From Rhodobiaceae bacterium (GTDB lineage Bacteria; Pseudomonadota; Alphaproteobacteria; Rhizobiales; Tepidamorphaceae), in assembly GCA_020637895.1 (NCBI GenBank), contig JACKJP010000003.1, positions 372,001 to 436,000 on the forward strand: DNA of 64,000 nt. The letters run 5' to 3'. The notes below the pieces were generated by a model. The model did not search any database. It was given only the letters and a program-made list of their open reading frames with translations, and was not told the origin of the DNA. Positions 17,635-26,177 of the stretch are shown one piece after another; the first letter of the stretch is position 1; each line of letters opens with the position of its first letter. The position numbers and the translations under genes are program-made.

Positions 17635-19752
17635 TTGAAGAGCGTTCACACATTCTGCCGTATCTGCGAACCGCTTTGCCCGATGATCGCGGATGTGGAT
17701 GGCGACAAGCTCGTAGCGCTGCGACCGAACAGGGAACACCCGGTCTATCAGGGGTTTTGCTGCAACAAGGGATTGGCGATGGACGAGGTCCACCGCGATC
17801 CTGACCGGCTAAATGTGCCGCTGAAGCGCATCAATGCGAAAGGCGAACTGCCGGCCCGCTTCGAGCCGGTGAGCTGGGACGAGGCGATCGACGATATCGC
17901 CCGGCGTCTCAACACCATCCGTGCTGGCGATGCCGGTGGTGACGGCATCGCCTTCTATCGGGGCAATCCGCTCAGTTTCAATTCAGTCGGCGTGCGGGCG
18001 CTCGCCGCTTTTGCGGGCAAGCTGGGCTCGCGCATGTGCTTCGGGCCGACAACGCAGGACTGCTCCAACAAGATGGCAGCCTCCGAGGCGATGTTCGGGC
18101 ATCAGATGCTGCACCCGATTCCGGATCTGGAGCACACGGACTATTTCCTCAATTTCGGCTCCAACCCCAAGGTGTCCAAGCTCAGCCTCTTCCATACGCC
18201 ACATCCGCACGAGCGCATTCGCGAGGTGGTCAGGCGCGGCGGCACGGTCGTGCATGTCAATCCGCGGCATGTGGAGTCCGCAACGCCGGCGACGGGCGAC
18301 CACCTGCCGATCAGACCGGACACCGACGTTTATCTGCTCGCGGCAATGCTCAATGAGATCCACCGCAACGCTGGTTTCAGGGAAGATGTACTCGCAGCAC
18401 ACGCGATAAATGCCGAGGGGCTGGCCCAATTCGTCCAGCATTATCCCGCTTCGCGCGTCGCCGAGGTCACCGGGGTCCCGGCCTCGCAAATCGAGACCAT
18501 GGCGCGGGAATTTTCTCAGGCCAGGGCCGCAAGCGTCTATATGTCGACCGGCGTCAACATGGGGCGTCAGGGCACGATCGCCTATTGGCTACTGATGATG
18601 CTGTCACTCGTGACGGGCAATCTCGGGCGGCGTGGCGGCAATTTCGTCACCGAGGGTTTCGGCCCGCCGGCCAAGCTTGGAATCGATTCAGGTGCCGATC
18701 CCTGGTTCGACAGTGGGGCAGGCCGGCTGCGCCATATCGCGGGATGCCTTCCCGGCACATTGTTGCCCGACATGATCGGTGCGAAGGCAAAGCCAGTTAA
18801 GGCGCTGATCGTCGTGAGCGGAAACCCTGTCTTGTCCATTCCCGGCGAGGAGCGCCTGCGGGTGGCCCTCGACACGCTCGATCTGCTGGTCGCGATCGAC
18901 ATCTACCCGAGCGCCACGACCGAGCACGCAGACTATGTGCTGCCGGGCGTGGACATGCTGGAGCGTCGGGACATCAATCTGGTCAATAACGGCTTTCAAC
19001 CCCAGCCCTTCGCGCAATATACCGCTGCCGTCGTGCCGCCAGCGGCAGAGCGACGGGAGGAATGGCGGACCATCGCCGCTATCGAAAAGGCGATGGGACT
19101 GCCGTCGCTGCTCGATGAAGCCGAGCCCGATCCGTTCGATGAGGTCGATACGCTTATCCAGGCGGCAGGATTGTCGATTGGCGCGCTACGTGAAATGCCG
19201 CACAACACCTGCGTCATGCCGGTTCCCGAGCCCGCCGATACTTTTGTCCGCAGCCTCAAGACGAATGCCCGGAAGATCGATTGCTGTCCGCGTACATTCG
19301 AACCGGCGCTGGAGCGGACCCATGCGATATTCACTGAGCTAAAGGCCGAAGATGCCGGCGGGTTGAAACTGATCAGCCGACGCACGATCCACATGCACAA
19401 TTCCTGGCTCTCGAACGTCAAGGCCGCGGCGCGGCCTGCGGCAATACGCAATCCCCTCTGGATGCACCCGGATGACGCGGCAGCGCGTGGCTTGAACGAG
19501 GGGGTGAGCGTGCGCGTTCATAACGCTTTCGGAAGCCTTGTCGCCGATCTGGAATTCGACGGCACCCTTATGCGTGGCGTCGTCGCAATGACCCACGGAC
19601 GCGGCAATGACCGTACGCCCGGCCTTCGGATCGCCAGCCGTTCGCCCGGTGTCAACGTGAACCGCTTGTTGCCGGCTGGGCCGGGAAGCTTCGAGGATCT
19701 GAGCAATCAGGCTTTCATGACCGGCGTTCCGGTCGATGTGGAAAGGGCCTGA
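17635..19752 (+). CDS. Molybdopterin-dependent oxidoreductase (DMSO-reductase family), predicted Cys Mo ligand
   Basis: The 705-residue protein has an N-terminal [4Fe-4S] motif (Cys8, Cys11, Cys15 and Cys43 of CCNKG), then the molybdopterin domain (SWDEAIDDIARRL), the central domain and a C-terminal molydopterin-dinucleotide-binding domain (about residues 580-700, with ALERTH-type and HGRGND motifs). By position the Mo ligand is probably Cys143 in TTQDCSNKMAAS, as in formate dehydrogenase or periplasmic nitrate reductase-type enzymes. There is no Tat signal, so it is cytoplasmic. No dedicated electron-transfer subunit is adjacent. The start is TTG at 17635 with GAGGAGAG upstream. The substrate is unknown, and the context suggests hydroxylation or dehydrogenation of a catabolic intermediate. 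Confidence 0.88.
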   Translation: MKSVHTFCRICEPLCPMIADVDGDKLVALRPNREHPVYQGFCCNKGLAMDEVHRDPDRLNVPLKRINAKGELPARFEPVSWDEAIDDIARRLNTIRAGDAGGDGIAFYRGNPLSFNSVGVRALAAFAGKLGSRMCFGPTTQDCSNKMAASEAMFGHQMLHPIPDLEHTDYFLNFGSNPKVSKLSLFHTPHPHERIREVVRRGGTVVHVNPRHVESATPATGDHLPIRPDTDVYLLAAMLNEIHRNAGFREDVLAAHAINAEGLAQFVQHYPASRVAEVTGVPASQIETMAREFSQARAASVYMSTGVNMGRQGTIAYWLLMMLSLVTGNLGRRGGNFVTEGFGPPAKLGIDSGADPWFDSGAGRLRHIAGCLPGTLLPDMIGAKAKPVKALIVVSGNPVLSIPGEERLRVALDTLDLLVAIDIYPSATTEHADYVLPGVDMLERRDINLVNNGFQPQPFAQYTAAVVPPAAERREEWRTIAAIEKAMGLPSLLDEAEPDPFDEVDTLIQAAGLSIGALREMPHNTCVMPVPEPADTFVRSLKTNARKIDCCPRTFEPALERTHAIFTELKAEDAGGLKLISRRTIHMHNSWLSNVKAAARPAAIRNPLWMHPDDAAARGLNEGVSVRVHNAFGSLVADLEFDGTLMRGVVAMTHGRGNDRTPGLRIASRSPGVNVNRLLPAGPGSFEDLSNQAFMTGVPVDVERA

Positions 19753-19836
19753 CAAACTTGCCCTTCCATCTCGCGGCAGACGCACTTTTCGGCTAGGGTC
19801 AGACAGCAATGAAATGCACACCAGTGTATCATTGAT

Positions 19837-19849
19837 TGATCGTACGTCA
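19837..19849. promoter_or_regulatory. CGTACG-centred near-palindrome upstream of tetR
   Basis: The sequence TGATCGTACGTCA has a perfect CGTACG core flanked by TGA and TCA with a one-base asymmetry. It lies 30 bases upstream of the TetR ATG, a usual place for autoregulation. It shares the CGTAC word with the repeats at 29932-29950. The functional call is inference. Confidence 0.3.
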
Positions 19850-19878
19850 GCTGAAGAAGGCCTCAGGCGCGGAACCGG

Positions 19879-20520
19879 ATGGAAGTCAAAGCCGACAGGA
19901 AGCTGAATCGCCGTGCGGGACGGCCGACCCAGCAGGAATCGAGTGAGCTGACCGAGGTGATCATCCGCCACGCGTGGCGATCGTTCATTGCGCGCGGCTT
20001 CGCCGGTACGACCGTGGAGAAGCTCGCGGCCGAACTCGGCATTACCCGCCGCAGCATCATGCAGCGTTATCCGAGCAAGGATGACCTGCTCTTTGCTGTT
20101 GCGGCCCGCGACACTGAAATCTACAGCGCCGCGCTGGCCGACCTTCCCATCAGGCAGGCCAGCGTTACTGAGGACCTCAGGACGGTTTGTGTGAAACTAT
20201 GGTCGCGCGGTTCCGATCCGGACGCTGCGGCACTCCTGCGCTGCATTCTCGGCGAAGTGGGGCGCCTGCCAAGGCTTGCAACCCATATCAATACCTTCAC
20301 CCGGCAGCTCAGCGTCGATGTCCGCGGCAAAATCGAGAAGGCTCAGGGCTTCGGCTATTTCAAGGCTTATGAGGCTTCGATGATTGCCACATGCGCCGTG
20401 GCGCTGGTGATGTCGCATCCCCGCGTGCGCACTATGTTGTTCGATCCGAGATTTGCGGGCGAGGTGAATCTCGATGCCTATTTCGACGAGGCCTGGAATT
20501 TCATTCGCGAAATGGCGTGA
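19879..20520 (+). CDS. TetR/AcrR family transcriptional regulator
   Basis: The 213-residue protein has an N-terminal TetR helix-turn-helix at about residues 22-70 (FIARGFAGTTVEKLAAELGI, then a TRRSIMQRYPSKDDLL segment) and a helical ligand-binding C-terminal domain. The N-terminal basic arm RRAGRPT is common in regulators of catabolic operons. It lies 126 bases downstream of the molybdopterin gene on the same strand, with a CGTACG-centred near-palindrome (19837-19849) in the gap that may be its own operator. Likely targets are the local catabolic genes. Confidence 0.88.
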   Translation: MEVKADRKLNRRAGRPTQQESSELTEVIIRHAWRSFIARGFAGTTVEKLAAELGITRRSIMQRYPSKDDLLFAVAARDTEIYSAALADLPIRQASVTEDLRTVCVKLWSRGSDPDAAALLRCILGEVGRLPRLATHINTFTRQLSVDVRGKIEKAQGFGYFKAYEASMIATCAVALVMSHPRVRTMLFDPRFAGEVNLDAYFDEAWNFIREMA

Positions 20521-20541
20521 TATTGCTCAAGGCGCCGGTCA

Positions 20542-20561
20542 GCGGTACCCGACCGCATTTT
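20542..20561 (+). terminator. Weak Rho-independent terminator after tetR
   Basis: GCGGT (20542-20546) pairs with ACCGC (20552-20556) around a 5-base loop, followed by A and TTTT (20558-20561), 22 bases after the TetR stop. The stem is short, so terminator strength is doubtful. Confidence 0.35.
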
Positions 20562-20746
20562 AACCGCGCGACCATATGCGCAATGACGCCATCACCGTTT
20601 CTTATTAAAATTGCATGATATTTGAGTGGCGCAGCGGCTTGCACACCGGGCTGGTCGCTCCAACATATGCGACGCGCAACCAGTGTGCCTGCGGTTTTTC
20701 GGAAAGCAGAGTTTTGCAGGATCCTCTAGTCCCCACACGCCGGTCG

Positions 20747-21322
20747 ATGTCGCTCTGGCTGCTGCAGGCGGCCAATCGCGACCGTCGGGCCCAGACGATC
20801 GAGATCGAGACCCTGCTCAGAGAGCTCGGCGAGCGGTCGTTCGGCTGGTCGTTGCTTTTGTTTGCGCTGGTCAATCTTCTGCCGCTCCCGCTGGGGTCGA
20901 CGCTGCTGACTGGCATTCCGCTTCTGATCGTCAGCGTGCAGATGGTATTGCAGTTCGATCATGTCCGGTTGCCCGGTTTCATTACCCGCCGGCAGCTCAG
21001 CCGCACCGCGCTCCGTCAGGGGATCATCCGGTTGCAACCGCTGATGCGACGCATCGAGCGTATCATTCATCCTCGGCAGGACTGGGTATTTGCCTACGAA
21101 CGCCTTCTCGGGGTCGCGCTTTTCCTGATCGCCTTCGCGCTGTTTCTGCCGCTTCCGCTGAGCGGCTGGCTTCCGGCGCTGTCGATGCTGATCGTTTCCT
21201 TTGGGATCGTCGAGCGCGATGGCACCGTCACGCTGATCGGCCTGGGACTGGGCCTCGTCTCGATCCTGGTGACCGTTGCGGTACTCGTCTCACTGCTGCT
21301 CGGGATTGAGACGCTGCTGTAG
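20747..21322 (+). CDS. exoD: Exopolysaccharide synthesis protein, ExoD family
   Basis: The 191-residue protein matches the ExoD family in length and pattern: a soluble N-terminal helix (TLLRELGERSFGWSLLLFAL) followed by membrane segments with LLPLPLGSTLLTGIPLL, and a later repeat of LFLPLPLSGWLPALSML. ExoD in rhizobia affects exopolysaccharide production and alkali tolerance, although its biochemical role is not settled. I used ATG at 20747. An in-frame TTG at 20714 would add 11 residues and cannot be excluded. It is convergent with the tRNA gene. Confidence 0.82.
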   Translation: MSLWLLQAANRDRRAQTIEIETLLRELGERSFGWSLLLFALVNLLPLPLGSTLLTGIPLLIVSVQMVLQFDHVRLPGFITRRQLSRTALRQGIIRLQPLMRRIERIIHPRQDWVFAYERLLGVALFLIAFALFLPLPLSGWLPALSMLIVSFGIVERDGTVTLIGLGLGLVSILVTVAVLVSLLLGIETLL

Positions 21323-21344
21323 GCCGCGCAATTGGCACAGGTCA

Positions 21345-21420
<76 letters not shown>

Positions 21421-21547
21421 CACTGATCAAGTGTCAGGGGCTTATAAGGCCGTGCGCCAGCCTGTCAATCGCACGGGTGGTGCGTGGCGCGCGGCGCGTT
21501 CCATAAAGTACCGGCTGCGGCATTTCGCCCGTCATCTGATTCTTTCC

Positions 21548-21572
21548 GGAACCGGCTCGAGTCGTCGACGTT
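21548..21572 (+). promoter_or_regulatory. EcfG-type general-stress promoter upstream of the DUF1236 gene
   Basis: GGAAC (21548-21552) and CGTT (21569-21572) are separated by exactly 16 bases. This matches the known alphaproteobacterial EcfG sigma-factor consensus GGAAC-N16/17-CGTT. Transcription would begin near 21580, about 35 bases before the DUF1236 ATG at 21616. Among the intergenic regions I scanned by eye this was the only clear match. Confidence 0.75.
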
Positions 21573-21615
21573 TCAAAAGCCACGGGGGTCGAACACGTGA
21601 AAAGGAACAAGACCC

Positions 21616-22155
21616 ATGAAACGGACTTTCAAGATCGCCAGCGCCGCGCTGCTGACCTCAGCCATGGCCCTGTCGGCCGCCTATGCGGACAGCAGCAAGG
21701 AAGAAATCGTCAAGCCTGGACATAAGATGGAAAAATCCATGGGCGGCGAGCATTCCGCGAAGGAACTGGCTCCCGGCAAGATGGAAAAGAGTGGCAATGT
21801 GGATGCTGCCAAGGAGGCCGCCCCCGGCCAGATGATGAACAGCGGCAAGGTAGACAGTGCAAGCAGCGCTGCTCCCGGCCAGGTCAAGAAGCAGACGACT
21901 GTTGAGCTTTCGAGCAATCAGCGGACCGAGGTTCGCAAGATCCTGACCGAAGTCGAGGTTGAGCCTGTCGATGTCAACTTCAGCCTCACGCTCGGAACGG
22001 TCGCGCCTCAGCCGGTCGTCCTGCACCGTCTGCCCCCGCGCATCGTCCAGATCGTGCCGGCATATGACGGATACGAATATTTTGTCGCGGCGGACGGGAC
22101 GATCGTTATCGTTGCGCCGGAAACGCGCCGCATCGTCTACGTGATGGCCGGCTAA
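21616..22155 (+). CDS. Secreted DUF1236 protein
   Basis: The 179-residue protein has a Sec signal peptide (about residues 1-24, ending SAAYA). It continues with a low-complexity region holding three imperfect repeats built on APG-(K/Q)-M-(E/N)-(K/N)-SG-(N/K)-VD, then a C-terminal DUF1236 domain (LPPRIVQIVPAYDGYEYFV, followed by IVIVAPETRRIVYV). DUF1236 proteins are periplasmic, common in Rhizobiales, and lack a known activity. The upstream EcfG-type promoter suggests general stress control. A strong terminator follows, so it is a single-gene unit. Confidence 0.88.
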   Translation: MKRTFKIASAALLTSAMALSAAYADSSKEEIVKPGHKMEKSMGGEHSAKELAPGKMEKSGNVDAAKEAAPGQMMNSGKVDSASSAAPGQVKKQTTVELSSNQRTEVRKILTEVEVEPVDVNFSLTLGTVAPQPVVLHRLPPRIVQIVPAYDGYEYFVAADGTIVIVAPETRRIVYVMAG

Positions 22156-22176
22156 ACGCTCCAAAGACTACGACTG

Positions 22177-22210
22177 AACCGCCGGCGTCTTCACGACGTC
22201 GGCGGTTTTG
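22177..22210 (+). terminator. Rho-independent terminator of the DUF1236 gene
   Basis: A 13-base left arm (22177-22189) pairs with 22195-22207 around the 5-base loop TTCAC, with one G-U pair, and the run TTTT (22206-22209) overlaps the end of the stem. It lies 21 bases after the stop codon. Confidence 0.85.
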
Positions 22211-22242
22211 CGTGCACTATCGCGCGAAGTTCAATCGTTTGA

Positions 22243-22485
22243 TCAGGCGTCGAACCGGACGCCGATTTCCTTCTCGTGACGATGGATGATCGTACACGGA
22301 TGGTGGGCGTGGTCGTCGGTGACCAGCGTGAAATGCTCCGGTATCCCAATTATCGAAGCGACGCGCAGTCGGGCGCCTTTTTCCGAAATGTCACGAACGG
22401 TGCAGGAAATCGCACCGCCATTGTCAAAGGCAATGTGAGCACCCTTCAGAACTCGGTGGCGAGGAACGGCTCGTCTTTCCTCCAT
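22243..22485 (-). CDS. PilZ domain protein
   Basis: The 80-residue protein is a single PilZ domain, which binds cyclic di-GMP. The N-terminal binding motif RRAVPRHRV (RxxxR type) is present, followed by strands with DISEKGARLRV, which corresponds to the D/NxSxxG motif. Both c-di-GMP contact motifs look intact. I chose ATG at 22485, with GGAG 9 bases upstream, over a TTG at 22506. As a stand-alone receiver it would act by protein contact, perhaps on motility or polysaccharide production. Confidence 0.85.
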   Translation of the reverse strand: MEERRAVPRHRVLKGAHIAFDNGGAISCTVRDISEKGARLRVASIIGIPEHFTLVTDDHAHHPCTIIHRHEKEIGVRFDA

Positions 22486-22542
22486 GATGCATACTCCAGA
22501 ATACAAGCTCCCCGAACCATCCTCAGAATAGCACGCGGCAAT

Positions 22543-22905
22543 TCATGAACCCTTAACGGAATAGTCCACCCAAGGATCGCATCGATCGCTCCAGGCAATC
22601 GAGCGCCGTACGAAGACGGGCAACAGGCCAGGGTCTCGCGGGTCGGGATCGTTGAGGTGGATCCATTCGGTGGCGAGCGCTTCGGTCACGTCCTCGCAGC
22701 GATCCATCGTCGCATCGCCAGGCCGGAAAATATGGATCCTGAAAGCGTCCCGATTGAGGAAGGCAAAGGCATCCGCAGGTGAGGTAATGGGCGCCGAAAT
22801 CTGCTCGGCAAGAATGTCTTCACCTCTCCATCTCCATTCAACCAGCAGATATTCGCCTGTCTGCATGAAGGGCAATGGCGGGCCAGGATTTGCGGCTTCG
22901 ATCAT
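22543..22905 (-). CDS. Small hypothetical protein
   Basis: The 120-residue soluble protein has no signal peptide. It contains YLLVEWRWRGEDILAEQI at the N-terminus and the acidic segment DVTEALATEWIHLNDPDPRD later. The family is not recognised. The reading frame has coding-like codon use and an ATG start, but the Shine-Dalgarno site is weak (GAG at 11 bases). It lies 57 bases from the PilZ gene on the same strand and could be co-transcribed. Confidence 0.5.
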   Translation of the reverse strand: MIEAANPGPPLPFMQTGEYLLVEWRWRGEDILAEQISAPITSPADAFAFLNRDAFRIHIFRPGDATMDRCEDVTEALATEWIHLNDPDPRDPGLLPVFVRRSIAWSDRCDPWVDYSVKGS

Positions 22906-23102
22906 TCAGCGATGCGTCTCCTTGAATGCGAAATCGATATGAAAGCATAACTGTCGATTTGATTCCATGCGCTTCGACGCATCGCTTGAAATTCAACAGC
23001 TGCATGTCGCTTATCGCTACATAATAGCCAGGTATAGTGCGAGTTGTCTCCTTTTTCGTGATTGTGAGGGTCAGTCACGGAAGCTCAATTGTGGAGACAG
23101 AT

Positions 23103-23618
23103 ATGCTTTCAAATTACATTCGACCAATACCAGCGTCCCTCGGGCTGGCGATGCTGGCCGCGCTCGTTGCGGCGACGTTGCAACCGACCGAAATGGGGAG
23201 GACGATCGTCGGCCGCGCCAGCGTGATCGATGGCGACACGCTGAAAATCGCCGGCAAGAGGATAAGGCTTTCGGGCATAGATGCTCCGGAAGCTCGCCAG
23301 GAATGTTCTGATGCGGCAGGGGAGGCCTACCGGTGCGGGCTTTCGGCAGCCCAAGCGCTCAGGGTGTTTCTGGACATGGCGCGGCCTGCACGATGCCGTG
23401 AGGAGGGCCGCGACCGTTGGGGCCGTATCGTTGCACGCTGCCATCGCGCGGACGGGGCAGATGCAGCATCCTATCTGGTACGGTCTGGACATGCCGTTGA
23501 CTGGCCGCGTTACAGCAAGGGGCGATACGCAAGCGTGCAAGATGCCGCGAAGGCCGAAGGGCGAGGGGTCTGGCAGGGGGCATTTCAGGCACCCTGGGAT
23601 TGGCGACGGCATCATTGA
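23103..23618 (+). CDS. Thermonuclease (staphylococcal-nuclease-like) family protein
   Basis: The 171-residue protein has an N-terminal hydrophobic segment (residues 12-26) that is a signal peptide or membrane anchor, followed by an SNase-like domain. The catalytic pattern is visible: VIDGDTLKIAGKRIRLSGI, then DAPE, giving the first Arg, the Asp and the Glu, and a second Arg in GRDRWGRIVARC. The family hydrolyses DNA and RNA phosphodiesters with calcium, and Rhizobiales members are often exported. I chose ATG at 23103, 6 bases after GGAG. An upstream in-frame extension to 23037 is unlikely. Confidence 0.85.
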   Translation: MLSNYIRPIPASLGLAMLAALVAATLQPTEMGRTIVGRASVIDGDTLKIAGKRIRLSGIDAPEARQECSDAAGEAYRCGLSAAQALRVFLDMARPARCREEGRDRWGRIVARCHRADGADAASYLVRSGHAVDWPRYSKGRYASVQDAAKAEGRGVWQGAFQAPWDWRRHH

Positions 23619-23738
23619 ACGGCCGGGAACCGCAGGGCCCCAAAGGCATTTCTCACATACAAGGCAGGTCGATCTTCGCGACAGGCTCAATGATGGCGAA
23701 TAGCAGTCTCCGATGGTGTGGAGACGAGGAGAAAGGTC

Positions 23739-23906
23739 ATGGTCGAATCCCAGGATAATCTGCGACGCGGGCAGATGAACGAAATGTACGGCATCGTCGA
23801 CCGTTCGCGCAGTGCGACGCATGCAAGCCCGGTGCCGATCATTGTCGGGTTTGGCCTGATCGTCGGACTTCTGCTGATCGCCCTGTTCCTAGGGGCCAGC
23901 GCCTAG
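23739..23906 (+). CDS. Small single-helix membrane protein
   Basis: The 55-residue protein has a short polar N-terminus and one C-terminal membrane helix (VPIIVGFGLIVGLLLIALFL), a tail-anchored layout. The start ATG at 23739 has an excellent GAGGAG ribosome site, which supports real translation. The function is unknown. It is convergent with the acyl-CoA synthetase gene, 15 bases away. Confidence 0.65.
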   Translation: MVESQDNLRRGQMNEMYGIVDRSRSATHASPVPIIVGFGLIVGLLLIALFLGASA

Positions 23907-23921
23907 AAGGTTGCTTCAGGC

Positions 23922-25493
23922 CTACGCGTTCCCACCGGAGCTGACAAAGCGCGAACGAAGTTCTCCCTTCTGGATCTTGCCGTTCGCATTCCGGGGCAGG
24001 GCATCGACAAGATGCAGCTCCCGGGGGAGCTTGAAACGCGCAAGCTGTCCTTCGCAGAAGGCGCGAAGATCTTCGAGCGTCAGCTCAGAACCGGGTTTGA
24101 GCGCTGCAATGGCCACAACGCGTTCGCCCCATTTCTCGTCGGGTGCGCCGATGACCGCGACCTCCGCGATAGCGGGGTGCCCGTGAAAGAGGCTTTCCAA
24201 TTCGGCAGGGTAGACGTTTTCACCGCCGCTGATCAGCATGTCTTTCAGCCGATCGCAGATATAGAGATATCCTTCCTCGTCGAAGTAGCCGATGTCGCCG
24301 CTGCGCAGCCAGCCATCCGCATCGAATGCGGCGGCCGTCGCGTCGGGTCGTTCCCAGTATCCCGCCATGACCCCGCCGCCCTTCATCAAGACCTCGCCAC
24401 GTTCGCCGGGGCTCGTGATTTCAAGCCCCGCCGCATCGACAAGCCTGACACTCGTCAGCATCCCGGGGCGACCGCAGGAGCCGAGCCTGGAAATCGCCTC
24501 GCGGGGGTCGAGAAGGGTGACCGCGCCGGTCGCCTCGCTCATGCCGTAGCAATTGGAAACCGGGATGCCCCGCTCACCGTAGAGCGCAAGGAGCGGTCTT
24601 GGCGCGGGCGCGCCGCCCTGAACGATCAGGCGCAGGCTGGAGAGATCGATTGTCTCGAATTCAGGGTGCTGGCTGACCATCAGCATTGTTGCCGGCACCA
24701 TGAAGGTGATCGTCACGCGGTAGCGTTCAACTTCACGCATGAAGGCGAGGGCGTCGAAATGCTGCTGGATAATGGCATGACCGCCCCACATCAGGGTCGG
24801 CGTCAGATTCACGAACAGCCCGCCGACGTGAAAGAACGGCGCAGAGACGATCGTGACGTCGCTGTCGCGATATCCGTGCGAAAGGGACCAGTTGATGTTT
24901 GTCAGGTAGATATTGGCATTTGTCAGCATCGCTCCCTTGGCGCGACCGGTGGTGCCTGACGTGAATGCGATGATGGCAATGTCGTCGGGTTTGCCCGCGC
25001 AGGCCTGTGCGGGCGATGCCTCGGTCATCAGCTTCTCAAGTGAGTGCCAGCCGGGTGGGGCAACTTCATCGGTGACGATGAAGCGGCTGGTGGCATTGCC
25101 CGAACCTATCTCGTCTATGAGGTGTGTATGGCTTGCGTCGGCGACGATCGTGTGTATGCCGGCATCATCGACGCATTCCTTCAACTCGCGCGGCGAAAGC
25201 CTGTAGTTCAGCGGCACGAAGATCGCGCCAATGCGATTGGCCGCGAACATGACGGCAAGCGTCAGCGGATGATTGAAGCCGAGCCAGGCGATGCGGCTGC
25301 CTCTTTGCGCGCCACCTGACGCGAGCGCGTCCGCCACCGATTCGATAAGGGTCTGGAACTCGCCGTAGGTCCAAGTCCGGTCTTGAAAGGAAATTGCCGG
25401 ATCCGCCGGATTGCGCAGGGCGCGACGGGCGAACCATTCAGCAGGGCCCGGCGGCTCGGCGGGGCCGGTGGCGCTTCGATGACGGCTTTCCAT
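23922..25493 (-). CDS. AMP-forming acyl-CoA synthetase (FadD-like)
   Basis: The 523-residue enzyme of the ANL superfamily would activate a carboxylic acid to its CoA thioester through an acyl-adenylate. Visible motifs are the phosphate loop AFTSGTTGRAKGAM, the adenine segment NCYGMSEATGAVT, the hinge aspartate region GWLRSGDIGYFDEEGYLYI with RLKDM, and the C-terminal catalytic lysine in NANGKIQK. The start is ATG at 25493. An in-frame TTG lies 9 bases upstream. It directly follows the cupin gene on the same strand (9-base gap). Substrate class, aliphatic or cyclic, cannot be set by eye. Confidence 0.9.
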   Translation of the reverse strand: MESRHRSATGPAEPPGPAEWFARRALRNPADPAISFQDRTWTYGEFQTLIESVADALASGGAQRGSRIAWLGFNHPLTLAVMFAANRIGAIFVPLNYRLSPRELKECVDDAGIHTIVADASHTHLIDEIGSGNATSRFIVTDEVAPPGWHSLEKLMTEASPAQACAGKPDDIAIIAFTSGTTGRAKGAMLTNANIYLTNINWSLSHGYRDSDVTIVSAPFFHVGGLFVNLTPTLMWGGHAIIQQHFDALAFMREVERYRVTITFMVPATMLMVSQHPEFETIDLSSLRLIVQGGAPAPRPLLALYGERGIPVSNCYGMSEATGAVTLLDPREAISRLGSCGRPGMLTSVRLVDAAGLEITSPGERGEVLMKGGGVMAGYWERPDATAAAFDADGWLRSGDIGYFDEEGYLYICDRLKDMLISGGENVYPAELESLFHGHPAIAEVAVIGAPDEKWGERVVAIAALKPGSELTLEDLRAFCEGQLARFKLPRELHLVDALPRNANGKIQKGELRSRFVSSGGNA

Positions 25494-25502
25494 TGGCTGC
25501 AA

Positions 25503-25922
25503 CTACTTGCCGAAGGCGGCCCTGGCGGCGGCCTCGTAGTCACTGTCGGTGACTTTCTCCAGCCAGTCGGCTGCCTGTCCGTCTTTCTTCTCCTGTATGG
25601 CCATATGCACCATGAGATGACCGGGTGCAGCGCCATGCCAATGCTTGTCACCCGGTTCAATCCATACGGTGTCGCCGGGCCGGATGGCGTGGGCCTCGCC
25701 CTTCCATGACTGCACGATTCCGACGCCGGCGAGCACATGAAGCGTCTGGCCGTAAGGGTGCGTATGCCATGCGGTACGCGCGCCGGGCTCGAACGTGACG
25801 CGGGCGATGCTGACGCGCGCCGGTTCCGGCGCGTCATTGATCGGATCCTGCCAGACAGTGCCGCTGAACCAGTCGGCATTCGGGCGTCGGGACGGGATTG
25901 TGGCGGGTGGCGTGATCTTCAT
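25503..25922 (-). CDS. Cupin domain protein
   Basis: The 139-residue protein carries one cupin barrel. Motif 1 reads GARTAWHTHPYGQTLHVLAG with the metal-ligand pair HTH and a third candidate histidine, and motif 2 reads DKHWHGAAPGHLM. The pattern is close to the small manganese cupins annotated as (R)-mandelonitrile-lyase-like or carboxymuconolactone-associated cupins. It leads the cupin/acyl-CoA synthetase pair and is divergent from the MFS carrier, so a role in the same catabolic pathway (isomerase, lyase or dioxygenase) is plausible. Confidence 0.82.
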   Translation of the reverse strand: MKITPPATIPSRRPNADWFSGTVWQDPINDAPEPARVSIARVTFEPGARTAWHTHPYGQTLHVLAGVGIVQSWKGEAHAIRPGDTVWIEPGDKHWHGAAPGHLMVHMAIQEKKDGQAADWLEKVTDSDYEAAARAAFGK

Positions 25923-26010
25923 CGCTGTCCTCCTGGCTGCACTTTCGCGCTTTCTCTTCTGATTTCAGTCAGTCTAGGAGGCTGGCATTGCGTCGGGAAG
26001 CGATTTTCTT

Positions 26011-26029
26011 GAACCGAGGTTCGAATAAT
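26011..26029. promoter_or_regulatory. Candidate operator in the cupin/MFS divergent region
   Basis: The dyad GAACC-GA-GGTTC (26011-26022) overlaps GTTCGAATAAT (26019-26029). The latter is the reverse complement of the 11-base word at 29915-29925 in the next divergent promoter region. One regulator may serve both. Confidence 0.4.
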
Positions 26030-26177
26030 CGTGGTGCCATGTAGAAAACGCATGGTTGGAGCGTGACGCATGCGCTTGCCTTAATGGCTCCGATACATCA
26101 GCATGTTCGAAAACATACGCTCGGCGAATAATAAGCAGGCTAGGGAAACTCTTCGTTTCCCGGAGGAGACGCATCCG

